Assembly (NCBI RefSeq): GCF_023078375.1 | Contig: NZ_CP095554.1 | Span: 2,220,501-2,284,500, forward strand | DNA length: 64,000 nucleotides | Direction: 5' to 3' | DNA from: Roseomonas gilardii subsp. gilardii | GTDB taxonomy: Bacteria; Pseudomonadota; Alphaproteobacteria; Acetobacterales; Acetobacteraceae | Part shown: positions 27,574 to 36,611 of the stretch, in pieces | Position numbering within the stretch: the stretch's first letter is position 1 | Layout: each line of letters opens with the position of its first letter | Position numbers and translations under genes: made by a program | Notes under the pieces: model-generated | Databases searched by the model: none | Seen by the model: only the letters and a program-made list of their open reading frames with translations | Told to the model about the DNA's origin: nothing

Positions 27574-29082
27574 ATGCAGAGGCTCGCAGGCACCGTGTGG
27601 TCCGATGTGACGCTGCGCCGCACCCACGGCCAGGCGGACCCGGATGCGCCGTCCCGTGCCGTGGCCCTGCCCGCGGCCTGGGACGATGCCGCCGCCGATG
27701 CCCTGGCCGCCCTGGTGCCGGAGGCGGGCACCGGCCGCCGCTCCATCTCCCTGATCTCCCAGGCGGAATCCTGGATCCGCCGGGCCGCCGCCGGGGCCTC
27801 CGCGCTCGACCTGCCGGAGGCCGGTTCGCTGGCCGAGGCGCTGCGGACCCTGCTGCTGGCGCGGCGCGGCGCCCCCGGCGCCTCCGCCTGGCGCGACTCG
27901 GCCAGGGACGACATGCGCGACGAGCCGCGCTTCGTCCTGAACCTTCCCGCCTTCCTGGAGGGGCCGGCGGGCTTCGACTCGACCGGCTACGCCCGGGCCG
28001 TGCGCCTTGCCGTGCTGGCGCTGGAGGGGCTTTCCGCCGGGCGTGCGCGCCGGCTGCGCATCGGCTTCGCCGATCTCGCGGGGCTGCTGGCCGGGCTGGG
28101 ACTCGACTACGAGAGCCGCGAGGCGCGGGAGGTGGCCCAGGCCATCGCCGCCCTGACCCGCGGCGCCGCCGAGGCGGCCAGCGGCGAATGCGCCGCCGTG
28201 CTGGGGGAGCGTGCGCCGGTAACACTCTTCGCGCCGCCTCCGCCCGCCGTCTGCGTGGTGCCCGGCCTGGCGGAGGCCGCGCGCGGGGCGCTGGATGCCG
28301 CCGCCGCCGCGCCCGGGCTGCGGCATGAATCGCTCTTCGCCCTTTCCCCCGCCGATGCGGTGGAGGCCCTGCTCGGCGCCGAGTCGGCCAGCCTCGCCCC
28401 GGCGGCCGGGCCTTGCCGCCTGACCGGCGCGGGGGAGGAGGAGCCCACCGCCGCCGCCCGCCGTGCCGGATCGCGGGCCGAAGCGCTGCTGGCGCCGCGC
28501 GGCCCCGAGGCCCGGGCGGCGATGCAGGCCGCGGTGGAACCTTTCCTGCATGCCGGCGCCCCCGTGCCCGTCGCCGCCTCTGACCGGCCCCGCCCGGCGC
28601 CGATGCCCGCCCCGACCCGGGCGGCGGCGCGCGGGCAGGTCTGGAAGGTCTCGATCGCCGGGCACAAGGTCACGCTGCGCACGGCCGAGCATCCGGACGG
28701 CACGCTGTCGGAGGTCTCGCTGACGCTGGCCAAGGACAGCGCCGCCTTCCGGGGCGTGCTCGATGCGCTGTGTCAGTCCGTCTCTCTGGGTCTCGCCCGG
28801 GGCGTGCCGCTGGCGGAATTCGTGCAGGCGCATGCCTATACGCGCTTCGGCCCGGCCGGGGCGGTGGAGGGCGACTCGAGGATCGCCCGCGCCACCTCCA
28901 TCCTGGACTGGGCCTTCCGGCGCCTGGCGCTGGAATATCTGGAAGGGCCGGTCCTGGCGGACCCGACCGAGGAGGAATGCGGCGCCGAGCTGGGCGTGGC
29001 GGCGGGCGAGCAGCCCTTGCTGCCGCTGGAGGCCCCCGCCGGCCCCAAGGCGCGGCGGCGCAGCCTGCGGCTGGTGGGCTGA
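27574..29082 (+). CDS. TSCPD-domain protein related to class II ribonucleotide reductase
   Basis: This 502-residue protein has a C-terminal region (about 356-460) that follows the NrdJ/TSCPD pattern: WKVSIAGHKVTLRT, DGTLSEVSLTLAKDSAAFRG, LGLARGVPLAEFVQAHAYTRF and ATSILDWAFRRLALEYL. The middle (about 110-215) resembles the RNR barrel segment: FVLNLPAFL, YARAVRLAVLALE, RLRIGFADLAGLLAGLGLDY and GEAEAAS-like sequence. B12-binding and radical-Cys regions of full-length NrdJ (900 or more residues) are absent, as is a C-terminal CxxC. It is therefore unlikely to reduce ribonucleotides and may be regulatory. ATG 27574 follows CAGGA. Relationship is inferred by eye. Confidence 0.65.
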   Translation: MQRLAGTVWSDVTLRRTHGQADPDAPSRAVALPAAWDDAAADALAALVPEAGTGRRSISLISQAESWIRRAAAGASALDLPEAGSLAEALRTLLLARRGAPGASAWRDSARDDMRDEPRFVLNLPAFLEGPAGFDSTGYARAVRLAVLALEGLSAGRARRLRIGFADLAGLLAGLGLDYESREAREVAQAIAALTRGAAEAASGECAAVLGERAPVTLFAPPPPAVCVVPGLAEAARGALDAAAAAPGLRHESLFALSPADAVEALLGAESASLAPAAGPCRLTGAGEEEPTAAARRAGSRAEALLAPRGPEARAAMQAAVEPFLHAGAPVPVAASDRPRPAPMPAPTRAAARGQVWKVSIAGHKVTLRTAEHPDGTLSEVSLTLAKDSAAFRGVLDALCQSVSLGLARGVPLAEFVQAHAYTRFGPAGAVEGDSRIARATSILDWAFRRLALEYLEGPVLADPTEEECGAELGVAAGEQPLLPLEAPAGPKARRRSLRLVG

Positions 29083-29170
29083 GGCGGCTGGGCTGAGGCG
29101 GCGGGCGGACGGTTTCCCGGGCCATGCGGCCCGGTCTATGACAGCCCCGGTTCTTCCGAGGAGCATGTCC

Positions 29171-29637
29171 ATGTCCGGCCCGATCGACGCCCGCCTGCGC
29201 GAGCTCGGCATCACCCTGCCCGAGCCCGCCGCGCCCATCGCCAACTACGTGCCCGCGGTGATCGCCGGGTCGCTGCTGGTGGTGTCCGGCCAGATCCCGA
29301 TGCAGGGGGGAAGATCGCCGTCACCGGAAAGCTGGGCCAGGGGGTGAGCCCCGAGGCGGGGCGCGAGGCCGCGCGGACCTGCTTTCTCAACGTCCTGGCC
29401 CAGGCCCGGGCGGCGCTGGGCGGCGATCTCGGCCGGGTGAAGCGCGTGGTGCGGCTGGGCGGCTTCATCGCCTGCACGCCGGACTTCACGCAGCATGCGG
29501 TGGTGATGAACGGCGCCTCCGACCTGGCGGTGGAGGTCTTCGGCGAGGCTGGCCGCCATGCGCGCTCGACCATCGGCGTGCCCTCGCTGCCCGGCGATGC
29601 GGCGGTCGAGGTCGAGGCGATGATCGAGATCGCCTGA
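29171..29637 (+). pseudogene. RidA-family protein, frameshifted
   Basis: ATG 29171, with GAGGAG seven bases upstream, gives MSGPIDARLRELGITLPEP and VIAGSLLVVSGQIPMQGG. The frame then breaks at the run of six G (29305-29310). With one more G the protein continues KIAVTGKLGQGVSPEAGREA, CFLNVLAQARAALGGDLGRV, VVMNGASDLAVEVFGEAGRH and the Arg-containing ARSTIGVPSLPGDAAVEVEA, stop 29637. This is the 150-residue RidA subgroup with the N-terminal RLxELGIxLPxP motif. A single homopolymer base is the only defect. Confidence 0.85.
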
Positions 29638-29720
29638 TCCCGGAAACGCCGGTTCCGCCCCATGCCGCATCGCAGCGGCAGGAACTTGCGCTGGCCGGGG
29701 GAGGGCGCACATTGGGGCCC

Positions 29721-30884
29721 ATGCCCGATGGCGCGCCCGAACTGACGCTGACCCTGCATCCGCGCATCGCGGAGATCCCCGCCGCCGAGTGGGATGCCTG
29801 CGCGGGGGAGGGGAATCCCTTCGTCTCCCATGCCTTCCTGTCGGCGCTGGAGGATAGCGGCTCGGCCGGCGGCAGGACGGGGTGGCTGCCGCAGCACGCG
29901 GCGCTGCGCGATGGCGGCGGCACGCTGCTGGCGGTGGCCCCCGCCTATGCCAAGAGCCATTCCTATGGCGAGTATGTCTTCGACTGGGGCTGGGCGCGCG
30001 GCTTCGAACAGGCGGGCGGGCGCTACTATCCCAAGCTCCAGGTGGCGGTGCCTTTCTCCCCCGTGCCGGGCCCGCGGCTGCTGACGCGCCCCGGCGGCGG
30101 CGTGCCGGTGGCGGCGCTGGCGCAGGGGCTGCGGCAGGCGGTGGCCGATCTGGGGCTTTCCTCCTGCCACGTCACCTTCTGCACCGGCGCGGAGTGGGAG
30201 GCGCTGGGCGAGGCGGGCTGGCTCCAGCGCCTCGGCACGCAGTTCCACTGGTCCAATCCGGGCTATGGCAGCTTCGACGATTTCCTGGGCGCCCTGTCCT
30301 CCCGCAAGCGCAAGACGCTGCGGCGGGAAAGGCGGGACGCGCAGGCGGCGGGACTGCGCTTCCGCACCCTGCGAGGCGAGGAGATCACGCCGGAGCACTG
30401 GCGGGTCTTCCACCAGTGCTACCGCCACACGGTGGACCGCAAATGGGGCGATGCCTATCTGAAGCCGCGCTTCTGGCCACTGCTCTCCGAACGGCTCGGC
30501 GACCGCGTGGTGCTGATGGTGGCGGAGCGTGACGGCGAGCCGGTGGCAGGGGCGCTGAACCTGATCGGGCGGGACGCGCTCTACGGCCGCAACTGGGGCT
30601 CGCTGGTCGAGGCGCCCTTCCTGCATTTCGAGCTCTGCTACTACCAGGCCATGGACTTCGCCATCGCGCACGGCATCCCGCGCGTGGAGGCCGGGGCGCA
30701 GGGCGAGCACAAGATCCAGCGCGGCTACCTGCCGGTGCCGACCTATTCCGCGCACTGGATCGAACATGCCGGGCTGCGGCGTGCCGTGGCGGGCTTCCTG
30801 AATCAGGAACGCCCGGCCATGCTGGCGGAGATGGAGGCGTTGGCCCTGGCCTCGCCCTTCCGCCGGGATGGACAAGAGGACTGA
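29721..30884 (+). CDS. GNAT-fold acyltransferase, DUF482/peptidogalycan family
   Basis: This 387-residue protein belongs to the DUF482 family, which has FemAB-like tandem GNAT folds. Marks include NPFVSHAFLSALEDSGS, GEYVFDWGWARGFEQAG, YYPKLQVAVPFSPVPGPRLL, SSRKRKTLRRERRDA and EAGAQGEHKIQRGYLP. Some members are linked to peptidoglycan or N-acyl metabolism; the substrate is not known. ATG 29721 begins the conserved part. Its last 17 bases overlap the next gene, so the two are almost certainly co-transcribed. A RidA gene precedes it. Confidence 0.85.
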   Translation: MPDGAPELTLTLHPRIAEIPAAEWDACAGEGNPFVSHAFLSALEDSGSAGGRTGWLPQHAALRDGGGTLLAVAPAYAKSHSYGEYVFDWGWARGFEQAGGRYYPKLQVAVPFSPVPGPRLLTRPGGGVPVAALAQGLRQAVADLGLSSCHVTFCTGAEWEALGEAGWLQRLGTQFHWSNPGYGSFDDFLGALSSRKRKTLRRERRDAQAAGLRFRTLRGEEITPEHWRVFHQCYRHTVDRKWGDAYLKPRFWPLLSERLGDRVVLMVAERDGEPVAGALNLIGRDALYGRNWGSLVEAPFLHFELCYYQAMDFAIAHGIPRVEAGAQGEHKIQRGYLPVPTYSAHWIEHAGLRRAVAGFLNQERPAMLAEMEALALASPFRRDGQED

Positions 30885-31830
30885 CACCGCCACCGATGCC
30901 CGCTTCACCAGTGCCGCAGGGCGCGGGCCCGGCGCCGCGATGCTGACCGCCTATGCCCAGCTCGCCGCGGCGATGAGCCTCGTCGGCGTCAATGTCGGCG
31001 TCGCCAAGACCCTGGCCGCCACCCTGCCCATCGCCATGATCGTCGGCCTGCGCTGCCTGCTGGCGGTGGCGCTGCTGCTGCCGCTCTCGCTCTGGCGCGA
31101 CGGGCTCCGCCTGCCGCCGCCCGGCGCCCTGCTGAACCTGTTCTGGCAGGCCCTGCTGGGCACCGTGCTCTACAACGCGGCGCTGCTGCTCGGCCTGCGC
31201 CTGACCACCGCGCTGGAGGGCGGGCTGATGCTGGCGACCATCCCGGCCGCGGTGGCGCTGGGCGCGGCGCTGCTGCTGCGCGAGCGGCTCACCCCGCGCG
31301 GCTGGGCGGCGGCCCTGCTGGCGGCGGGCGGGATCGCCGCGGTCACCCTGGCCCGGGGCGGGGGCGGCGAGGCGGGCGGCAGCCTCGCCGGCAATGCCCT
31401 GGTGCTGCTGGCCGTCTGCGGCGAGGCCGCTTATGCGCTGCTGTCCAAGCGCCTCGCCGGGCGCCTGCCGGTGGTCACCGCCAGCCTCTGGATGCAGATC
31501 TTCTCCGCCCTGCTGCTGCTGCCCGCCTGGCTGCCCCTGGCGCTGCCCTGGCCAGGTGCCGCGGGCGCGCTGGCCGATCCGCTCCTGGCCGGGCTGCTGG
31601 TCTTCCACGGGTTGACGGCGAGCCTGTTCAGCCTGCTGCTCTGGTATTCCGGCCTGCGCCGCGTGCCCGCCGGCCTGGCCGGCGTCTTCATGGCCTTCCT
31701 GCCCGCCTCGGCGGCGGCGACGGCGGTGCTGTTCCTGGGGGAGCCGATGACCCCGGCGCATCTCATCGGCTTCGCCCTGATGCTGGCCAGCCTGCTCCTG
31801 GCGACCTGGCCTTCGCGGCGGCGTGCGTGA
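30868..31830 (+). CDS. EamA/DMT superfamily transporter
   Basis: This 320-residue membrane protein has ten hydrophobic segments and the two EamA repeats: LVGVNVGVAKTLAATLP ... LRLTTALEGGLMLATIPAAVA ... ERLTPRGWAAALLAAGGI, and then LLVFHGLTASLFSLLLWYSG ... GVFMAFLPASAAATAVLFLGE. The family exports amino acids or metabolites; the direction and substrate are unknown. ATG 30868 lies inside the previous gene. The stop overlaps the GTG of the following nuclease-helicase gene (GTGA), indicating translational coupling. Confidence 0.88.
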   Translation: MDKRTDTATDARFTSAAGRGPGAAMLTAYAQLAAAMSLVGVNVGVAKTLAATLPIAMIVGLRCLLAVALLLPLSLWRDGLRLPPPGALLNLFWQALLGTVLYNAALLLGLRLTTALEGGLMLATIPAAVALGAALLLRERLTPRGWAAALLAAGGIAAVTLARGGGGEAGGSLAGNALVLLAVCGEAAYALLSKRLAGRLPVVTASLWMQIFSALLLLPAWLPLALPWPGAAGALADPLLAGLLVFHGLTASLFSLLLWYSGLRRVPAGLAGVFMAFLPASAAATAVLFLGEPMTPAHLIGFALMLASLLLATWPSRRRA

Positions 31831-33848
31831 GGGCCTGGTTCGCCTGCACCGGCGCGGAGCTGCTGCGCACCGAACCGGCCGATGTCGCCGCCCGCCTCGC
31901 GGCCGCGCAGACCCGGCGCGGCTTCGACGCCACCTATGCCCAGCTCGCGGCCTGGGAAGCCTCAGCGGAACTGCTGCGGGAGGCGGTGGCGCGGGCGGGT
32001 GGCGAGGGCTGGACCCTGGCTTTCGAATACGAGCTGCTGCGCCTGGAGAAGCGCATCGACGCGGTGGTGCTGACCGACCGCGCGATCCTGGTGCTGGAGT
32101 TCAAGGGGGAGGGTTTCTCCCCCGCCGATCTGCGGCAGGTGGAGGATTACGCGCTGGACCTGCGCGACTTCCATGCCGGCAGCCGGGCGCATCCGATCGT
32201 GCCTGTGCTGGTGCCGCTGCTGGCGCCCCAGGCAGGGTCGCGGCCGGGGCCGCAGCAGCCCAGCCTGCTCTGGCATGCGGTGGTGCCGCCGCTGCGCGCC
32301 CATGCCCGCGCCCTGCCGGGCCTGCTGGCCGGCTTGCAGGCGGAGATCCCGGCGCCGGCCTCGTCGCTGGACGGGGCGGACTGGCTCGCCGCCCCCTATC
32401 GCCCGGTGCCGACCATCGTGGAGGCCGCCACCATGCTCTATGCCCGGCATGGCGTGGCGGAGATCGCGGCCGCCCGCTCGGACGCCGCCAACCTGACCCG
32501 CACCACGGAGGCCATCGCGCGGGCGCTGGACGAGGCCCGGCGGGACGCGGCGCGGGTGGTGGTCTTCGTCACCGGCATTCCGGGCGCGGGCAAGACGCTG
32601 TGCGGGCTGAACGCGGTCTTCGGCGCGGCGCGGCTGGACGGGGCGGCCTTCCTGACCGGCAATGTGCCGCTGGTCGGCGTGCTGCGCGCCGCGCTGGCCC
32701 GGGATGCGGTGGAGCGCGGGGCCTGTGGCCGGGAGGAGGCCGGGCGGCGGGTGAGGATGGCGCTGCAGAACGTCCATGCCTTCCTGGCCGAACATGCCGG
32801 CGATCCGGACCGGAAGCCGCCGCCGGAGCGGCTGATCGTCTTCGACGAGGCGCAGCGCGCCTGGGACGCGAAGCAGGCGAGCCGCGACACGCAGCGGCGC
32901 AAGGCCGTGCTGACCATGAGCGAGCCCGCCCACACGCTGGAGATCATGGCCCGGGCCGGGGGCTGGTCGGCCATCGTCGCGCTGATCGGCCAGGGGCAGG
33001 AGATCAACACGGGAGAGGCCGGGCTGGCGGAATGGGGCCGCTGTATCGCCGCCGATGGGCGCTGGCGCGCCGTGGCCGCGCCGCATGTGCTGGCGGCCTC
33101 CGATCCGGTGCAGCGCCTCGCCCCTGGTCCAGCGCCCTGGCTGAGGCTCGATCCCGCCCTCGACCTGACCGTGCCGATCCGCGGCATCCGCAGCGCCGCC
33201 GTCGCGCCCTGGGTGGAGGCCCTGCTGGACGGACGCTTCGCCGAGGCGGCGCGCATCGCGGCGGAGGCCGGGGAGGAACTGCCGGTCTTCCTCACCCGCG
33301 AGCTGGGCGCCCTGCGCCGGGCCTTGCGGGCCTTCGCGCGGGGCGAGCGGCGGGCCGGCATCCTGCGCAGTTCCGGCGCCCGCCGCCTGCGCGGCGACGG
33401 TTTCGGGGAGGAGGTGCCGGCCCCGGCGGTGGCGGACTGGTTCCTGCGCCGCTGGCCCGATGTGCGCGCTTCGGACGCGCTGGAGACCGGCGCGACGGAA
33501 TATGCCTGCCAGGGGCTGGAGCTGGATGTGGCGGGGCTGGCCTGGGGCGGCGATTTCCTGCCCGCCGGCGCATCGGGGTGGCAGGCGCGCCGCTTCCTCG
33601 GCAGCGCCTGGCAGGTGGTGCGCCAGCCGCAGGAGCGCGACTTCATCCGCAACACCTATCGCGTGCTGCTGACGCGGGCGCGCTACGAGACGGTGATCTG
33701 GGTGCCACGCGGCGATGCGGCGGACCGGACGCGCGACCCGGCGGCGCTGGACCGGCTCGCGGCGCGGCTGCTCCGCTGCGGCGCGCGGAGCCTGGAGGAG
33801 ACCATGGCGGATGTGCCGGAGCCGGAAGATGCGCCGTCTCTTTTCTAG
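31827..33848 (+). CDS. PD-(D/E)XK nuclease-like plus DUF2075 SF1 helicase-like protein
   Basis: This is a 673-residue two-part protein. The N-terminal 150 residues resemble a PD-(D/E)XK nuclease core: ELLRLEKRIDAVVLTDRA with Asp near 77, then ILVLEFKGEG (E-x-K near 91-93). From about residue 245 comes a DUF2075 NTPase: FVTGIPGAGKT (Walker A), LIVFDEAQRAWD (Walker B, DEAQ), a GQGQEINTGEAG motif III region and NTYRVLLTRARYETVIWVP (arginine-finger motif VI near 610). Such proteins are thought to act on nucleic acid, perhaps in DNA repair or defence; no activity is proven here. GTG 31827 overlaps the transporter stop. Confidence 0.75.
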   Translation: MRAWFACTGAELLRTEPADVAARLAAAQTRRGFDATYAQLAAWEASAELLREAVARAGGEGWTLAFEYELLRLEKRIDAVVLTDRAILVLEFKGEGFSPADLRQVEDYALDLRDFHAGSRAHPIVPVLVPLLAPQAGSRPGPQQPSLLWHAVVPPLRAHARALPGLLAGLQAEIPAPASSLDGADWLAAPYRPVPTIVEAATMLYARHGVAEIAAARSDAANLTRTTEAIARALDEARRDAARVVVFVTGIPGAGKTLCGLNAVFGAARLDGAAFLTGNVPLVGVLRAALARDAVERGACGREEAGRRVRMALQNVHAFLAEHAGDPDRKPPPERLIVFDEAQRAWDAKQASRDTQRRKAVLTMSEPAHTLEIMARAGGWSAIVALIGQGQEINTGEAGLAEWGRCIAADGRWRAVAAPHVLAASDPVQRLAPGPAPWLRLDPALDLTVPIRGIRSAAVAPWVEALLDGRFAEAARIAAEAGEELPVFLTRELGALRRALRAFARGERRAGILRSSGARRLRGDGFGEEVPAPAVADWFLRRWPDVRASDALETGATEYACQGLELDVAGLAWGGDFLPAGASGWQARRFLGSAWQVVRQPQERDFIRNTYRVLLTRARYETVIWVPRGDAADRTRDPAALDRLAARLLRCGARSLEETMADVPEPEDAPSLF

Positions 33849-34701
33849 CCTCGCCCTGCTTCTCCTCCTCGCGATGCCCTCGCGGGCCGAGGAGATCAAG
33901 CTGGCGAGCTGGAACCTCAACTGGCTCACCACGCGCGCCCCGGGCGATCCGCTGCTGCCACCGGAACTCCCCGGCCGCGGCCCGGAGGATTTCGCGCGCC
34001 TCCGCCTCTATGCGCAAAGGCTGGCGGCGGATGTGCTGGCGCTGGAGGAGGTGGACGGGCCGGAGGCGGCGGCGCGCCTGCTGGACCCGGCGGAATGGCG
34101 CTTCTTCTTCCCCGGGGAGCGCGACGTGCAGCGTGTCGGCATCGCCGTGCGCCGCCGCCTGCGGGCCTGGCAGAACCCCGATCTCGCGGCGCTGGACCTT
34201 GCGCCGGAGGCGCGGTTCAGCCTGCGCCGCGGCGTGGATGTGACGGTCCAGGGCGCCGGAGGCGCCACGCTGCGGCTGCTGGCCCTGCATCTCAAGGCCG
34301 GTTGCCGCCAGGGGGCCGTGACAGGGGTGGCGGAGGGCGACCGGGAATGCGCGATCCTGGGCGAGCAGGCCGGCATCCTGGCGGAATGGATCGCGGCGCG
34401 GCAGGGCGAGGGTGGCGGCTTCGCCGTGCTCGGCGATTTCAACCGGCGCTTTCAGGGGCCGCGCGATGCCTTCCTGCGCCGGATCGCGAAGCGCGGCACG
34501 TTGCTGCGCTCCACGGAGGGGCATTCCGATCCCTGCTGGGGCGGGCGGGATTTCATCGACCACATCCTGCTCGGCGGCGCGGCGCGGGACTGGCTGGTGC
34601 CGGACAGCCTGCGCGTGCTGGTCTATGCGGAGCGTGAGCCCGGCTGGAAGGATCGCCTCTCGGATCACTGCCCCGTCTCGGTCCGCCTGAACCTGCCCTG
34701 A
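33829..34701 (+). CDS. Secreted endonuclease/exonuclease/phosphatase-family protein
   Basis: This 290-residue protein has a signal peptide (RRLFSSLALLLLLAMPSRA). It then has an EEP fold: ASWNLNWLT (metal Asn), LALEEVDGPEAA (metal Glu), LLALHLKAGC (His), VLGDFNRRF (Asp/Asn), FIDHILLGG and LSDHCPVSV (catalytic Asp-His). All key residues are present, so a phosphodiesterase or nuclease activity outside the cytoplasm is plausible. ATG 33829 lies 20 bases inside the end of the nuclease-helicase gene, making it the last member of the four-gene overlapping unit that starts at 29721. Confidence 0.85.
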   Translation: MRRLFSSLALLLLLAMPSRAEEIKLASWNLNWLTTRAPGDPLLPPELPGRGPEDFARLRLYAQRLAADVLALEEVDGPEAAARLLDPAEWRFFFPGERDVQRVGIAVRRRLRAWQNPDLAALDLAPEARFSLRRGVDVTVQGAGGATLRLLALHLKAGCRQGAVTGVAEGDRECAILGEQAGILAEWIAARQGEGGGFAVLGDFNRRFQGPRDAFLRRIAKRGTLLRSTEGHSDPCWGGRDFIDHILLGGAARDWLVPDSLRVLVYAEREPGWKDRLSDHCPVSVRLNLP

Positions 34702-34792
34702 CGGCGCTGCGGTCCGGACGGGCAGGCGCGGCGGCCAACGCCGGCGCGCCTGCCGCGTTGCCTGCTGCACCGGAAGGAAGGGAAGGCCAGCC

Positions 34793-35671
34793 ATGTCGAA
34801 CCCGATCAGCCGTTTCGCGAAACGGCGGCGGATCACCTCGGGCGAGGGGTTCTCGCTGAAGGACTACGCCACCGACGACAAGGGCGGGGTCCAGATGACC
34901 AAGGCCGAAAGCGGGGCGGCGCTGCGCGAGCGCATCGAGGCCATCGCCGAGCAGCAGGGCCGCCTCTATGCCAGCGGCCACTGGTCCGTGCTCTGCATCT
35001 TCCAGGCGCAGGACGCGGCGGGCAAGGACAGCGCCATCAAGCATGTCTTCTCCGGCATCAACCCGCAGGGCTGCCAGGTCGCCACCTTCTCCGCGCCGGT
35101 CGGGCTGGAGCGAGAGCATGACTTCCTCTGGCGCCATGTCGTGGCGCTGCCGCGCCGTGGCCGGATCGGCATCCACAACCGTTCCTGGTACGAGGAGGTG
35201 CTGGTGGCCCGCGTGCATCCGGGGATCCTGGACGGCCAGCTGCTGCCGCCAGTGCTGGTGGAAAGCACGATCTGGGACGAGCGGCTGGAGGACATCGCCT
35301 GCTTCGAGCGCTACCTCTCGCGGCAGGGGACGGTGCTGCTGAAGTTCTTCCTGCATCTCGGCGAGGAGGAGCAGCGGAAGCGCTTCCTGGCCCGGATCGA
35401 CGAGCCTGACAAGAACTGGAAGCTGCATCCTTCGGACATCGTGGACCGGCGCCGCTGGCACGACTACCAGGCCGCCTACGAGGCCGCGATCCGTGCCACC
35501 GCCTCGCCCCATGCGCCCTGGTACGTCCTGCCGGCGGACCGGAAATGGCTGACCCGGCTGCTGGTGGCGGAGACCCTGCTTGAAACCTTGCGGAAGCTGG
35601 ACCTGCGCTATCCCGAGGTGAGCGAAACCCAGCGGGAGAGCTTGCAGAAGGCGCGCAAGGCTTTGAGTTGA
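34793..35671 (+). CDS. ppk2: PPK2-family polyphosphate kinase
   Basis: This 292-residue P-loop kinase transfers phosphate between polyphosphate and nucleotides. It shows Walker A FQAQDAAGKDSAIKHVFSG, GCQVATFSAP, EREHDFLWRHVVALPRRGRI, the lid motif HNRSWYEEVLVARVHP, and LKFFLHLGEEEQRKRFLARI with KLHPSDIVDRRRWHDYQAAY. The subclass (which nucleotide is used) cannot be decided by eye. It starts 91 bases after the previous operon, following GGAAGGGAAGG, and may have its own promoter. Confidence 0.92.
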   Translation: MSNPISRFAKRRRITSGEGFSLKDYATDDKGGVQMTKAESGAALRERIEAIAEQQGRLYASGHWSVLCIFQAQDAAGKDSAIKHVFSGINPQGCQVATFSAPVGLEREHDFLWRHVVALPRRGRIGIHNRSWYEEVLVARVHPGILDGQLLPPVLVESTIWDERLEDIACFERYLSRQGTVLLKFFLHLGEEEQRKRFLARIDEPDKNWKLHPSDIVDRRRWHDYQAAYEAAIRATASPHAPWYVLPADRKWLTRLLVAETLLETLRKLDLRYPEVSETQRESLQKARKALS

Positions 35672-35834
35672 CACAGAAGATTCCGGAGGAACGAGGTGAA
35701 CTCCCGTCCATGAAGTTCAAGACAAGACGATAAGAGGGCCGGGACTCGCGCGCTTCGCTTTCCTCCCGCGCCATCATGCCTAGCATCGCCCGCAAAGCCG
35801 TGGCCGCAGGGCCGCGGGAAGAATGGAGTTTCCG

Positions 35835-36611
35835 ATGCGGGGTGGTTTGACACGGCGGCGAGCACTGCTTTCGGCCAGTGCCCTGGTGGCGCTGGGCGCA
35901 ACCGGGCAGGCGCGCGAGATCAGCGGCCTGCTCCCCTGGGAGCCGGGCAGCGTCTGGCCGCCGGAAACCATGGCCAAGCCCGGCCCCTGGCTCTTCCTGA
36001 CGGCGGATGAGGCCGCGGTGATCGAGGCGATCGCCGAGCGGATGATCCCGACCGATTCCCTGGGTCCCGGCGGGCGCGACGCGGGCTGCGCCATCTTCAT
36101 CGACCGGCAGCTCGCCGGCCCCTATGGCCGCCGCGACGGCTGGTACATGCAGGGGCCCTTCCCCGCCGACCCCTTGCCGACGCAGGGCTACCAGCTGCCC
36201 TTCACACCGCGGCAGATCTACCGCCAGGGCCTCGCCGCCCTGGCGCGGCATGTCGCCGCCGGCTCCAGCAACCGCCGCTTCCAGGAACTGAGCGGCGAGG
36301 ACCAGGACAAGCTGCTGACCGGGCTGGAGAAGGGCGAGGTCAAGCTCGACGGCTTCGACGGCAAGGTGCTGTTCGAACAGATCTACGGCAACGTCATGGA
36401 AGGCTACTTCGCCGACCCGATCTACGGCGGCAACAAGGGCATGGTCGGCTGGCGCATGATCGGCTTTCCCGGCGCGCGCTACGACTTCCGCGACGTGATC
36501 GCGCATCCGAAGCAGCGCTACACCATCCCGCCTGTCGGCCTCATGGGGCGCCCGGAATGGGGCGGCCCCGGCGGCCCGCCGATCACCGCCGGATCGGGAG
36601 GGCGCATCTGA
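35835..36611 (+). CDS. Gluconate 2-dehydrogenase-type subunit 3 (small subunit), Tat signal
   Basis: This 258-residue small subunit carries the twin-arginine signal LTRRRALLSASALVALGATG. It then has FLTADEAAVIEAIAERMIPTD, DAGCAIFIDRQLAGPYG, LPFTPRQIYRQGLAAL and EQIYGNVMEGYFADPIYGGNKGMVGW-type sequence typical of the family. In these complexes the small subunit carries the export signal for the FAD subunit. ATG 35835 has GGAG six bases upstream; ATG 35823 in frame is less likely. Its TGA overlaps the next ATG (TGATG). Confidence 0.9.
   Translation: MRGGLTRRRALLSASALVALGATGQAREISGLLPWEPGSVWPPETMAKPGPWLFLTADEAAVIEAIAERMIPTDSLGPGGRDAGCAIFIDRQLAGPYGRRDGWYMQGPFPADPLPTQGYQLPFTPRQIYRQGLAALARHVAAGSSNRRFQELSGEDQDKLLTGLEKGEVKLDGFDGKVLFEQIYGNVMEGYFADPIYGGNKGMVGWRMIGFPGARYDFRDVIAHPKQRYTIPPVGLMGRPEWGGPGGPPITAGSGGRI

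Noticed and set aside
32000-33800. Complete restriction-modification or phage-defence island
   Set aside because: Only one nuclease-helicase gene is found. No methyltransferase, specificity subunit, integrase or compositional shift is visible around it.
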